64,000 nucleotides of DNA from Azadirachta indica (GCA_022749755.1 CM040442.1:19066504-19130503); one strand, 5' to 3'. Shown: positions 25,770 to 37,420, counted from the stretch's first letter. Numbers and translations are program-made. The notes: a model not told the origin generated them from the letters alone.

Positions 25770-26248
25770 TGACATAGGAGTGTTCGAACATTAAGAGTAG
25801 AATTTAAGTGCCAATAAATTCAAAAAAATTACCCTAATTTATTAAGTTATGAAGACACTGTCAGAGGGGCAATTTTGAAATTTAAACTGTATTGACTGAA
25901 GTAATATTTCAGAAAGAGGTTGGTCTCATTAAAAGTTGAAGAAGCAAGCTTTCTATAAAATTTTGCGATTTAGCATTTGGAGTTCTCTAAAGAAACTTAT
26001 GGTAACTTCTTCACAACATATTAATTTTTAAGGCAAAATTTGGATACACAAATTTTAAAGATTTTTTAGCTTAAATTCAATGTGTTTTGTTTACTTTCTA
26101 GATGATAGAAAGATTTGGTGAGTTGTAATTCATAGTCTTAATTGTTTTAGTTTATTTTCAGAAAATTTTAAATGTTTGTATTCATTTATCAAAGTTAGGT
26201 GATAGTTGTTGGCCTAACTATTAAAATTTTTAAGGTTTATTTTCAAAG
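25770..26248 (+). repeat. Repeat C, unclassified, inserted in satellite
   Basis: Begins TGACATAGGAGTGTTCGAAC and interrupts a satellite unit. Copies at 38996-39547 (reversed) and 54176-54733 share GTGCCAATAA, TTACCCTAATTTA and AGTTGTTGGCCTAAC. It has no coding capacity. The TG start and dispersal suggest an LTR, but I cannot find a partner. Confidence 0.6.
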
Positions 26249-28967
26249 AAACAAGACATGCATCTCGTCTCAAAATGAAACTATTTTTTTGCGCCCGTTT
26301 TGCGTTTAACAATTTTGTACATTTTTGACTGTTCTATTTTAGAAATGAAATGCATTGCAAAGATCATCACCCCACAGTGAGTAACAAGAGACGCGTCCCT
26401 TCTAGAAACGAAACAATTTTTTTCGCTCGTTTTGTATTTGACAATTTCGTTCTCGACAATCGTAAATTTCTGACTTCTCCATTTTCGAATAGAAATGCCT
26501 TGTAATGATCACCATGCCACGGTGAGTAGGAAAACATGCGTCCCATCTTGAAATGAAACCATTTTTTTGCACCCGTTTTACGTTTGACAACTTCATTCCT
26601 GATAATCGTACATTTCCGACTCCTCCATTTTTGAGCAGAAATGCATTGTAAGGATTGTCAGCCCTTGGTGAGAAAGAAGACATGCATCTCGTCTCGAAAC
26701 CAAACTATTTTTTTGCGCTCATTTTACGTTTGACAATTTCGTCCCTGAAAATCATACATTTTCAACTCTTCTGTTTTTTAAATAAAATGCATTGTAATGA
26801 TCGTTATCCCACAGTGAGTAACAAGACATGAGTCTCGTCTAGAAACGAAACCAATTTTGTGCATCATTTTGCATTTCACAACTTTGTTCCCGAGAATTGT
26901 ACATTTCCGACTCCTCCAATTTCGAATAGAAATGCATTGTAATGATTGTTATGCTACAGTGAGAAATAAGAAATGTGTCTCGTCCTGAAGCAAAACTATT
27001 TTTCACAACCGTTTCTGGTTTGACAATTTTGTCCCCAAAAATTGTACATTTCTAACTTCTGTTTTTGAAATAAAATGCATTGTAATGATCGTCACCCCAT
27101 AGCGAGTAACAAGACATGCCTCCCGTCTCAGAACGAAACTATTTTTTTGCTCTTGTTTTAAGTTTGACAATTCCATCTCTAAAAATCGTTTATTTCCGAC
27201 TCTTCCATTTTAGAAATGAAATGCATTGTAACGATCATCACATCATGGTGAGTAGAAAGACATAAGTCCTATCTCAAAACAATACTATTTTTTTGCGCCC
27301 GTCTCGCGTTTGACAATTTCATCTCTGAAAATTGTACATTTCTGATTCTTCTGTTTCTTAATTGAAATATATTGTAATGATCGTCACATCACGGTGAGTC
27401 ACAAGACATGCGTCCCATCCCGAAAGCAAACCATTTTATGCGCCCATTTTACTTTTGACAATTTCGTCCCCGAAAATCGTTCATTTTCGACTCTTCCATT
27501 TTTGAAATGAAATGCATTGTAACTATCCTCATACCATGGTGAGTAAAAAAATATGCGTCTCATCTCAAAACGAAACCACTCTTTTGCACCCGTTTCGTGT
27601 TTAACAATTTCATCCCCGAAAATCGTACATTTCTAACTCTTCTGTTTTTTAAATGAAATGCATTATAATGATCGTGACACCATGGCAAGTAACAAGACAT
27701 GCGTTTCGTCTCAAAACGAAATAATTTTTTTCCGCTTGTTTTGCGTTTGGCAATTTCGTTCCTAAGAACTGTACTTTTCCGACTCCTCCATTTTCAAATA
27801 GAAATGCATTGTAACAATCGTCACTCCACGGTAAGAAACAAGACATGCATCTCATCTAGAAAACGAAACTATTTTTTTCGCCCGTTTCATGTTTGACAAT
27901 TTCGTCCCTGAAAATCATACATTTCTGATTGTTCCGTTTTTGAAATAAAATGCATTGTAACAATTGTTACCCCACGGTGAGTAACAAGACAAGCGTACCG
28001 GCTCAAAATGAAACTATTTTTTTGCACCCGTTTTGCGTTTGATAATTTTGTCCCCAAAAGTTGTTCAATTCTGACTCTTCTATTTTTTAAATGAAATATA
28101 TTGTAACAATCATCACACCACGGTGAGTCACAAGACATGAGTCCTACTTTGAAACGAAATCATTTTTTTGCGCCTGTTTCGCGTTTTAACAATTTCGTCC
28201 CCGAAAATTATATATTTCCAACTCGTCCGTTTTTTAAAGCAAATACATTGTAACGATCGTCATGCCACAGCGAAAAACAAGACATCCATCTCGTCTAGAA
28301 ACAAAACCATTTTTTGCACCCGTTTCGCATTTAACAATTTCACCCTCGAAAACCGTACATTTCCGACTCTTCTGTTTTTAAAATGAAATGCATTGTAATG
28401 ATCGTCACCCCAGGTGAGTAACAAGACGTGCGTTTCGTCTCAAAACGAAACCATTTTTTTTTTTGCGCCCGTTTTTCATTTGACAATTTCGTCTTCAAAA
28501 ATCATTAATTTTCGACTCTTTCCTTTTTGAAATAAAATGCATTGTAACGATCATCATACCACGGTTAGTAAAAAGACATGTGTCTTATCTCGAAACGAAA
28601 CCTTTTTTGGTGCTCATTTCGGGTTTGACAATTTTGTCCCCAAAATCGTACATTTTATACTGTTCTATTTTTTAAATGAAATATATAGTAACAATCATAA
28701 TGCCATGGCGAGTCACAAAAACATGAGTCTCGTTTCGAAACCAAACCATTTTTTTACACCCATTTTACATTTGACAATTTCGTCCCAGAAAATCGTACAT
28801 TTCTGAGTCTTTCATTTTTTAAATGAAATACATTGTAACAATCGTCACAGGACATGAGTTCTGTCTCAAAACGAAACCATTTTTTTCGCCTGTTTCGTGT
28901 TTTGACAATTTTGTCCCTGAAAATCGTACATTTCTAACTTTTTTCGTTTTTTAAATCCAATACATTG
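26249..28967 (+). repeat. 146-bp satellite array, block 3
   Basis: Roughly 18-19 units. Spacing of the AAGACA landmark at 27694, 27840, 27986 and 28132 is exactly 146. Units are moderately diverged. The last five bases (28963-28967, CATTG) are the target duplication of the next element. Confidence 0.93.
28963..28967 (+). other. 5-bp target site duplication, left
   Basis: CATTG immediately before the LTR's TGATACG. It is repeated at 36072-36076 after the other LTR. CATTG(TAACGATCG) is part of the satellite unit, so the element jumped into the array. Confidence 0.92.
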
Positions 28968-29817
28968 TGATACGAACCCCGAGTATATTAAACTTGAGAC
29001 CTAATATCTTTATGCATGGAAGTAATCTCTTGGAAAGATAAATCAGATTCACCCAAGTCTACAATCCAATTTCAACTTGTGAAATAGAGCTTTAGAATAA
29101 ATACCCTCAAAGTAATTAGTTTTGATTGTAAGAACCTTGATTCAAGCAAGAATCAAAACAAGAGAAAACACTTTCAGTTTTATTTTATTCGAAAAAGTAA
29201 TTGATGCCTCCACAGGAGCATGTGGTTGAATATATAAGGGTACAAGAGATAAGTAGTAACCTTAATTAGAGTGTTTGGCCACAAAATTAAACTTATTATA
29301 ACTTAAAATAAAATAAACTAAATTTGTGCTTAGTAATTAGCATTAACAGCCCAAATACATAACAAACTATAAATATATGTTTATAAATAAGATTAAAATA
29401 AATAATGGGCTTGAACAGCAATTTACCCCAAAATGGCACATGGAATCCGAAACTTGCATCATGATGACAATCTGATTCAAACTGCAATTAAAAGACTTGA
29501 AATGCTTGCTTAGCCTTGAGACATCATTCGAATGTGGCCTTGTACAGATTTGAGAAGTCGAATTTCGTAGAAGCTTTAATCTTTAGGTTTTGCCTTCTTG
29601 TACTTTTGTCAATGTTACCAAGCTCTAATTATTGTCTTGAAGTTCAAGCTTAATATTTGACTCTTTCTTACACTCTTGAATTGTTGCAAGATCATCCCAC
29701 AAACCTTGAATCATCTCATTCAATGCATCCTTGAATTTCTTCATTCTTGCTCTTGTAACGGGACCATTAGGTAGCTGAATTAGATCATTGCTCTTATGTG
29801 CATCCGTATTTGCATCA
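28968..29817 (-). repeat. 3' LTR of the 7.1 kb Ty3 element, 850 bp
   Basis: Starts TGATGCAAATACGG and ends GGTTCGTATCA on the minus strand. About 25 differences, mostly transitions, separate it from the 5' LTR over the 310 bp nearest 28968. Confidence 0.93.
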
Positions 29818-30026
29818 TTTCCTCGGTCCTCAAGATGATTCGTCCACGAATCTTCACCATCTACATCAAAAGGAGAAAGATCAGTCACATTAAAAGTTGC
29901 ATTTACAGTATACTCACCAGGAAAATCCAATTTGTAGGCATTATCATTGATCTTCTCAACAACTTGAAAGGGACCATCTCCTCTTGGATGTAACTTTGAC
30001 TTCCTTTGAGTTGGAAACCTTTCCTT
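29625..30026 (-). pseudogene. Integrase C-terminal end of pol, extending into the 3' LTR
   Basis: After a stop following WVWVHM, the frame continues as RGDGPFQVVEKINDNAYKLD and FPGEYTVNATFNVTDLSPF, the C-terminal SH3-like fold of plant Ty3 integrases. It then has an acidic linker and PNGPVTRARMKKFKDALNEM. The last 60-odd residues lie inside the LTR. In CRM elements a C-terminal tail encoded partly in the LTR is linked to centromere targeting; applying that here is inference. Confidence 0.8.
29818..29831 (-). other. Polypurine tract
   Basis: The minus strand reads GAGGACCGAGGAAA directly before the 3' LTR, the plus-strand primer position. It overlaps coding sequence, with two pyrimidines in the tract. 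Confidence 0.7.
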
Positions 30027-31126
30027 TCACATATGTACCCAAACCCAATGACCAAGCTCAAATACAACGTGCCTTCGTCTTTTGTTTACTTGGCTTGTAA
30101 TTTGTTGATTCTTCTTTTCAATGTTCTTGCGCACATCTGCATGTAGTTTTCTCACCAATTCTGCCTTCGTTTTCCCATCTAAGCTAATTTTTTTATCACA
30201 AGGTAAAGAAACTAAATTCAAAGGGGTTAATGAGTTAAAGTCATAAACAATTTCAAACGGTGAAAAACCAGTAGTAGAATGCACAACTCTATTATATGTG
30301 AATTCAACAAATGGAATGCACTCTTCCCAATTCTTCAAATTCTTTTGGACAATAGCATGCAACAAAGTGCCCAAAGTCCTATTCACAACTTCTGTTTGAC
30401 CATCAGTTTGTTGGTGACAAGTAGTAAAATATAACAATTTAGTATCCAATTTACTCCACAAAACTTTCCAAAAATGACTTAGAAACTTCACATCTCTATC
30501 ACTAACAATAGTTTTTGGAATGCCATGCAAATGCACTACTTCTCTAAAGAACAGATTTGCAATATTAGTGGCATCATTAATTTTATTACAAGGTATAAAA
30601 TGTGACATCTTGAAAAACCTATCAACCACTATAAAAAAATAGAATCTTTCCCTTTTTTCGATCTAGATAAACCCAAAATAAAATCCATGAAAATATTAGT
30701 CCAAGGTTCATTAGAAACAGGTAAAGGAGTATACAAACCTTGATTTAAAACTTTAGATTTAGCTTGTTTGCACACAACACATCTATCACAAACTCTTTGC
30801 ACATCATTTTTCATTTTAGGCCAATAGAAGTGTTTATCTAAAGTGTTTAAAGTTTTTGTAATGCCAAAATGTCCCATTAAACCACCCCTATGAGACTCTT
30901 TTACAAGTAATTCTCTCAAAGAACAAATAGATATGCACAATTTATTTTCTTTAAACAAAAACCCATCCATTCTATAGAACTTACTATATGCAGCTTCCTC
31001 ACATGCTTTGAAAATGCTAGAAAAGTCAGTATCATCATCATAAAGAGTTTTAATATGTTCAAATCCAAGCATTCTTGCATCTAAAGTATTAAGTAAAATA
31101 TACCTCCTTGAAAGTGCATCAGTCAC
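30027..31126 (-). pseudogene. Integrase of the 7.1 kb Ty3 element
   Basis: The zinc-binding domain has [20 protein letters not shown] followed by [11 protein letters not shown]. The catalytic core shows MDFI (first Asp), VSDRDVKF (second Asp) and [12 protein letters not shown] (Glu), so all DDE residues remain. The reading frame breaks at about 30629, where this arm has seven T in a run and the right arm five; only the right copy is open across it. The enzyme inserts cDNA into chromatin in live relatives. A TAA precedes this segment at 31142. Confidence 0.88.
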
Positions 31127-31141
31127 AACATTGTCTTTACC

Positions 31142-31672
31142 TTACTTGTATTTAATCACATAAGGAAAAGTCTCAATAAATTCAACCCATTTGACATGTC
31201 CTTTGTTCAACTTATTTTGCCCTTTAATGAACGTCAAAGATTGATGGTCAGTATAAATAACAAATTCCTTAGGCCATAAGTAATGCTGCCAGTTTTCCAA
31301 AGCTCTAACTAAAGCATAAAGCTCTTTATCGTAAGTAGGATAATTCAACGAGGCGCCATGAAGCTTTTCACTAAAGTAGGTAATTGGCCTCTTTTCCTGC
31401 ATAAGAACAGCCCCAATGCCCAATCCTGATGCATCACATTCAAGTTTAAAAATATTAGCAAAGTTAGGCAAAGCAAGAATTGGTGCCTTACAAACCTTAT
31501 CTTTCAATAAAGTAAATGCATGCTAGAATTCTTTGTCCCACTTAAAAGTACAATTTTTTTTAGTTACCTCTGTAACGGGTGTCGCAATGGTGCTAAAATC
31601 TTTTACAAACCGTCTATAAAAACTAGCCAATCCATAAAAGTTTCTTACCTCACTTACCGATTTAGGAGTAGG
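31142..31672 (-). pseudogene. RNase H region of the 7.1 kb Ty3 element
   Basis: Contains [20 protein letters not shown] (connection), [16 protein letters not shown] (first catalytic Asp), [17 protein letters not shown] (Glu) and [11 protein letters not shown] (Asp). It is broken by TAG in place of Gln before [10 protein letters not shown] and by TAA at 31142-31144 before [13 protein letters not shown]. Both stops recur at the same positions in the right arm. Confidence 0.87.
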
Positions 31673-32290
31673 TCAATTTTTTATAGCACTTATCTTTTCT
31701 TCATCAACTTCAACGCCTTGAGCACTTATCATGAAACCTAAAAATACAATTCGATCTAAACAAAAAGAACACTTTTTAAGGTTAGCATATAACTTTTCTT
31801 TCCTCAAAATATCAAGTACGGCCCTTAAATATTCTACATGTTCATTCGAACTTTTGGAATACACAAGGATATCATCAAAGTATATAACAACAAATTTTTC
31901 AATTAAATCTTTCAAAACATGGTTCATAAGCCTCATGAAAGTATTAGGTGCATTAGTTAAACTAAAATGCATAACTAACCATTCATATAGACCATATTTT
32001 ATTTTGAATGCATTTTTCCACTCATCACCCTCTCTCATGCGAATTTGATGATATCCACTTTTTAAATCAATTTTGCTAAAGATAGTAGAACCATATAATT
32101 CATCAAGCATATCATCTAGCTTAGGAATAGGATGGCAATACTTTACCGTAATGTTATTAATTGCACGACAATCAACACACATACGCCAGAGCCATCTTTC
32201 TTAGGTACCAACAGAACAGGAACAGCACATGGGCTCATACTTTCTCTAATATATCCCTTGGTTAACAACTCCTCAACTTGCCTTTGAAGC
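31673..32290 (-). pseudogene. Reverse transcriptase of the 7.1 kb Ty3 element
   Basis: Motifs: [69 protein letters not shown], and the catalytic [13 protein letters not shown]. The type matches plant chromovirus RT. It ends at a TGA (31673-31675) where relatives have Trp. In this arm one T is missing in the GGCTCTGGCG run near 32190, shifting the frame before CVDCRAINN; the right arm keeps it open. Confidence 0.88.
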
Positions 32291-33382
32291 TCCTTTGTCT
32301 CCTCGAGATTATTCCTATAGGCTGGTTTATTTGGAATTGAAGCTCCAGGAATGAAATCGATCTGATGCTCATAGCCCTAATGGGCGGCAATTCATTGGGT
32401 ACCTCCTGGGGAAAAACATCTTCATAAGCCTGTAGAAGAGAAACAAATGCAATAGGCAAAAAAGTATTAAGGTCATTAGTGTTTAAGTAAAGTTTCTTGT
32501 ACATAAGTACAAGTATACTTTTATTGGAAAACCAAGCCGCCCTAATATCACTCCTTTTTGCATAAAAGCTCACTTGTTTCTTTTTACATTCAATTGTTTC
32601 TTTTTCCTCCACTCTTTTTCCCTTATTTGAATTCTGCCCCTCTTCATTCGAACTCACTTTTTTTTCTTTCTCATTATTTTTGCCACTCTTTTCCTTTGAA
32701 AACTCACCCTCCTTTGTTATACCTTCACTCACTCTTTTCTTCTCACTCTTGTTTTCACTCTGACTTTGCATTCTTCTAAGCTTACCTTCATAAACTTTTT
32801 TAGGTGAAAGTGGTATAAGAGTAATTTTCTTCCCATCCTTCTCAAAAGTATAATGATTTGTAAAACCATTATGTAACACCCTTCTATCAAATTGCCAAGG
32901 GTATCCCAACAAGAGATGACCAGCATGCATGGGCACTACATCAAACAACAACTCATCTCTATACTTGCTTATTTTGAAGGCAACAAGAACTTGCTTTGTC
33001 ACTCTAACTTCCCCACAATCATTAAGCTACTTCAACTTGTAAGGATGTGGATGTTTTAAAGTAGATAACCCCAACTTTTCTACAAGAGTAGTACTAGCAA
33101 CATTAGTTACACTGCCACCATGAACTATCACATCACAAACCCTATCCTTTGAAAGACACATAGTATGGAAGAGATTCTCTCTTTGATCACATTCTTCCTG
33201 TTGGACTTGCATATTCAAAACTCTTTTGATCCAAGAGCCTTACCACTTTCAACCATAGTAAATTGCTCATCCCCTTCTTCATCACTTGCATCTTCAAGAG
33301 GTGGCATCATCTCTTGTTTATTCTCCTCTTCATTGGCTGAATAGTACTCCCTCTCAAGCATGAATATGGTTATTTGATTTGA
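32262..33382 (-). pseudogene. Protease and linker of the 7.1 kb Ty3 element, active-site Asp lost
   Basis: Retropepsin-like region: CDVIVHGGSVTNVASTTLVE, then LLGYPWQFDRRVLHNGFTNH and FEKDGKKITLIPLSPKKVYE, then a charged Lys/Glu-rich linker to RT. Relatives have DGGS at the active site; here the Asp is His. A stop after PHPYKLK (about 33027) interrupts it. The charged linker differs between the two arms near 32620. Confidence 0.8.
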
Positions 33383-33424
33383 GCAATCCCGCTTGTAATG
33401 TCCTACACCTTGACATTTAAAACA
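33383..33424 (-). pseudogene. CCHC zinc knuckle of gag
   Basis: Reads CFKCQGVGHYKRDC, a perfect CX2CX4HX4C RNA-binding knuckle, in a frame cut off from the main gag ORF by a stop and frameshift. Position inferred from the matching copy at 60300-60341. Confidence 0.82.
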
Positions 33425-33547
33425 TTTAATATTTTTGGTGCTAGTAGTAGAATTAAGCTTACCCTTGTATTTGCTTGGATTGAATGTTTTGGGAAACTCT
33501 TTGGATTCGATTTTAGGCTTGGATGATGAAGCCTTATCATCTTTTCT

Positions 33548-34404
33548 CTAATTTGATTTGAATGAAGAAGTATAGGAGGAAAACTGACTTGTACGACCTC
33601 TCTTTTTCAGTTGCTTTTCAACCTTCAATGCAAGGTGAAGCAAGTCTTCTAGCTCCATATATGGATGCAATTCAACCACATTAGAAATCTCCTTGTTCAA
33701 ACCATTGAGGAATCTTGCCATTGTAGCTTCATTATCTTCCTCTACATTTGCTCTTATCATCGCTACCTCCATCTCCTTGTAGTATTCCTCAACACTCTTA
33801 GACCCTTGAATGAGATTTTGAAGTAGATTATACAATTCTCTATAGTAGTAGCTTGGTACAGATCTCTTGCGCATGATGGATTTTAGATATCTCCACTCTT
33901 TAATGGGCCTTTCCCTATTTCTCCTTCTCTTTTGCTTAGCATCATCCCACCAAGTAATAGCATAAGCTTCAAAAACAGCCACAACAAGCTTCAACTTCTT
34001 GGATTCAATATAGTCATTGCAATCAAACACTAATTCAATCTTTGTTTCCCAATCCAAGTATGCCTCAGGATCCATTCTTCCAGAAAATAATGGAATTTTT
34101 AGTTTGACCCCACTGGTGCTATTGTTATTGTTTCTTACCCTCAGTCTCACCTCTTCTTCCTCTCCATTGTCATCAAGCGATTCACTATCATTAAAGCCAT
34201 CATCTAATTGAGCTCTTCTTGGACTTGCCTAGTTTGCATGATTAGATTAGGAGCATTAGGTGGCTGCCCCCTTGTGGCTGAAACCTTCAACCTCTCCATT
34301 CTATCAACCAACTCTCCATATTTTCTATCAATGGCTTGCAACAACTCAGTTACGGCTTAGAATCGATCTATCTCACCTTGTGGATTTCTTGCTTGTCCAC
34401 TCAT
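33548..34404 (-). pseudogene. gag of the 7.1 kb Ty3 element
   Basis: The initiator ATG at 34404 gives MSGQARNPQGEIDRF, then TAA, then a coiled-coil-like segment (AIDRKYGELVDRMERLK). A 1-nt frame change near 34210 precedes the main capsid region: KIPLFSGRMDPEAYLDWETK, AITWWDDAKQKRRRN, YYRELYNLLQNLIQGSKSVE, MARFLNGLNKEISNVVELHP. This is the Retrotrans_gag family. The same stop and frameshift occur in the right arm. Confidence 0.87.
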
Positions 34405-35209
34405 CCTGCAAGACAAAGTTAGTAAAGCAAAAGAATAATTTCCTCACTTCACTCCCTCACGTGTTTTACTCAAGCAATGTTATCACTCAAATTCGCACGT
34501 GTTTCATACTTAATTCAAGTTCGCACTAGATGAGCTCACACTAAACCTTTTTTTTCTACTCTAATTCTCTTATTAAGATTAGTTGCAAAAATTAAAATTT
34601 ATACAAACTTACTAAATACAATGAAAAAAAAATAAAACTAATTTAGATAGGCAACAAATTGAGAAAGCACAAGAACTAGAAATAGATTTTTAGAAATGAT
34701 AAAGGAAATATTAAGAACAAAGAAAAAAAAATCAGTACAGGAATAGAAAAGTCAACCAAAAATTATGGAAAGATTAGGAAGCAAATCCTAACTTGTTTTG
34801 GAATGTAGGCTTGATTTGGTCAAACTCCTTGAAGCAATCTGATTTTTCTTTTTATTCTCCTTATTTTCGTTCAACACCTGCCCCTTTTTTTTTCTCTTGG
34901 GCAAATGCTCTGCTTTTCTCTCTTTTTTTTTCAATTTTTTTCTTTTTACCTCCAAACACGTAGGAGTGACCAAACAAAAATAAATAGAAAGAGAAACAAA
35001 AGAAATGAATAGACAAAGACTAAATCAATCGAATTGGAGATTGATATAACCCAAACTTGACATGCTGTGAATTGAAAGGAAACCCTTTTTTTTTTTTGAT
35101 ATAATAAACACAAAAACGAAAATAAATGAAATTGAAGCAAAACAGACTCAGAAACTAAAGAAACAAATAGACAAATTTGAAAGACAATATAACCTGATTT
35201 AGAGCCGTA
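34405..35209 (-). other. Untranslated leader of the 7.1 kb Ty3 element
   Basis: About 800 bp between PBS and gag start, A/T-rich with homopolymer runs. Short ORFs here (e.g. a Lys-rich one at 34788-34973) have no family resemblance. Confidence 0.65.
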
Positions 35210-35221
35210 GCTCTGTTACCA
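35210..35221 (-). other. Primer binding site, initiator tRNA-Met type
   Basis: The minus strand reads TGGTAACAGAGC, three bases after the LTR end. It has one mismatch to the common TGGTATCAGAGC PBS. Confidence 0.82.
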
Positions 35222-35224
35222 AAC

Positions 35225-36071
35225 TGATACGAACCCCGAGTATATTAAACTTGAGACCCAATATCTTTACGCATGGAAGCAATCTCTTGGAAAACTAAAT
35301 CAGATTCACCCAAGTCTGCAACCCAATTTCAACTTGTGAAATAGAACTTTAAATAAATACCCTCAAAATAATTAGTTTTAATTGTAAAAACCTTGATTCA
35401 AGCAAAAATCAGAACAAGAGAAAACACTCTCAATTTTATTTCATTCGAAAAAGTAATTGATGCCTCTATAGGAGCATGTGGCTGAATATATAAGGGTACA
35501 AAAGATAAGTAACTCTAATTGGAGTGTTTGGCCACAAAATTAAACTTATTATAATTTAAAATAAAATAAACTAAATTTGGGCTTAATAATTAGCATTAAC
35601 AGCCCAAACACATAACAAACTATAAATATATGTTTATAAATAAGACTAAAATAAATAATGGGCTTGAACAGTAACTTAGCCCAAAATGGCACATGGAATC
35701 CGAAACTTGTATCATGATGACGATCTGATTTGAACTGCAATTAAAAGACTTGAACATGTTTGCTTAGTCTTGAGACATCATTCGAATATGGTTTTGTACA
35801 GATTTGAGAAGTCGAATTCCGTAGAAGTTTTAATCTTTAGGTTTTGCCTTCTTGTACTTTTGTCAATGTTACCAAGCTCTGATTCTTTTCTTGAAGTTCA
35901 AGCTTGATATTTGACTCTTTCTAACACTCTTGAATTGTTGCAAGATCATCCCACAAACCTTGAATCATCCCATTCAATGCATCCTTGAATTTCTTCATTC
36001 TTGCTCTTGTAACGGGACCATTAGGTAGCTGAATTGGATCATTGCTCTTGTGTGCATCCGTATTTCCATCA
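35225..36071 (-). repeat. 5' LTR of the 7.1 kb Ty3 element, 847 bp
   Basis: TGATGGAAATACGG ... GGTTCGTATCA on the minus strand, with TG...CA ends and CATTG immediately outside at 36072-36076. Confidence 0.93.
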
Positions 36072-36302
36072 CATTGTAACGATCGTTATGCGACAGTGAG
36101 AAGAAGACTTCCATCTTGTCTAGAAACAAAACAATTTTTTTGCACCCGTTTCGCGTTTTACAATTTTGTCCCTAAAAATCGTACATTTCCAACTCCTCCA
36201 TTTTTGAAATGAAATGCATTGTAATGATCGTCACCCCACAGTGAGTAGCAAGACATGTATCCCGTCTTGAAACGAAACCATTTTTTTACGACCATTTTTT
36301 AT
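36072..36302 (+). repeat. 146-bp satellite, block 4 (with right target duplication)
   Basis: Starts CATTGTAACGATCG, resuming the unit interrupted at 28967, so blocks 3 and 4 were continuous before insertion. It ends in a unit cut by the family B LTR. Confidence 0.9.
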
Positions 36303-37094
36303 TGAAACAAAGTTGTGCAACCACATAAATAAGAGGCGAAATTCCCACATAAGGCTAAAGATACTCAATTGCACACTCTATATGATTCGTTAAGTGTGCC
36401 AAGGGGACCGATTATAAGAGCTAGAGTCAAGACATTGCAAAGTGTCTTAAATGGATTAATTAAAATGATGTGTGATTCAAATGCAATTCAAGATACATAT
36501 CTTGAAAAATTAGGCTCAGCGAATATCATTCAGGCGATCGAAGTTTAAGAAGACTAATATGAAAATGTTCAAAAATTATAAGTCATTTATGTAATTTTTA
36601 AGAATTTTAAAATAATGTAATCACTTACATCATACACGTATGATGTCATTGCTTATGTCATATATATATGACGTCATTGCTTACGTTTTCATATTTGAAA
36701 TTTGTAATTTTAAAAGGCATAAATTTTGTATTTAATTTTTCAAATTATTAGGTAGGATTGTTGGCCTAACCTTTGATATTTTTCCTTTGTATTTGCCTAT
36801 AAAAAAGGCTCTCAATTTTTTAAAATGAAACAAAGCAATTTTGAGTGTTAAGTTATTTCTTACAAGTTCTTATTTTTGAACTCTTCAAGTTTAATTTTTC
36901 ATGGCGTTCAAAACAACCAAATTCTTAAGTATTTTCTTAAGGATTCTTGGTGTGGCGTTTGAGTAATCATAGTCTTGATTCTTATTTAGATATATCGGGT
37001 CAAAATTCAATAAACTTGCATTTTGGAGAAATCTTGGGGTTCTTTACTACATTCGGTATTGGGTTTTGTCATATTATTAGCGAGGTTCATATCA
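36303..37094 (+). repeat. Family B LTR, 792 bp, + orientation
   Basis: Same family as 24517-25294 but reversed. It encodes the relic RGPIIRARVKTLQSVLNGLI and ends GGTTCATATCA, followed by PBS-like TGGTATCAATGC at 37097-37108. Being followed by PBS and leader, it is a 5' LTR. Confidence 0.82.
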
Positions 37095-37420
37095 TTTGGT
37101 ATCAATGCTTTGATTCAAGGCAAGTTTAAGTTATCCTTTTACATCTTTATTATTCCATTATTTCTTCAATTAGAATTCTGAAAAAAAATACAAAAAAAAT
37201 ATATTGTTGCCAAATTCCTCCTAGACTGATCCAAATTCGAATTTTATATTTTTACTTCTTTCAATTTATTTTGAGTTCATATTTTTATTTCTAGTTCCTA
37301 TAAATGAAATAAAAAAAAAAAAAAAGAAAAAAAAAAAGAGAATTGTTGTTATCCATTATATTCATAATTTTTTTTAATATTAATCTAATATTCTTTACTC
37401 TTGATCTAAAAAATTGTCAA
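37095..37420 (+). other. Family B PBS and leader, cut at a chimeric junction
   Basis: PBS (37097-37108) and non-coding leader with A-rich runs. Near ATTGTCA at about 37420 the sequence switches from family B leader to Athila 3' tail. Confidence 0.65.

Larger units (their letters stand above)
28968..36071 (-). mobile_element. Ty3 (gypsy) LTR retrotransposon, CRM-like layout, 7.1 kb, decayed
   Basis: A complete but dead element on the minus strand: 5' LTR 36071-35225, PBS, leader, gag, CCHC knuckle, protease, RT, RNase H, integrase, then a C-terminus that runs into the 3' LTR 29817-28968. A polypurine tract lies at 29818-29831 and 5-bp CATTG duplications flank it. Gag and pol have several stops and frameshifts. 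The gene order (integrase last) is Ty3. An initiator-Met PBS and pol ending inside the 3' LTR fit the CRM chromoviruses, though I see no clear chromodomain, so lineage is tentative. The same element recurs reversed from 57652 on. Confidence 0.93.

Noticed and set aside
22654..28967. Regularly spaced repeats considered as a CRISPR array
   Set aside because: Units are directly tandem with diverged full-length monomers and no unique spacers, in a plant genome.
29795..29993. Chromodomain at the integrase C-terminus
   Set aside because: I see the SH3-like fold and the GPVTRAR tail but not the aromatic cage pattern of a chromodomain, so none is claimed.
32558..32779. Ser/Leu/Phe-rich + strand ORF
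   Set aside because: Complement of the Lys/Glu-rich protease-RT linker.
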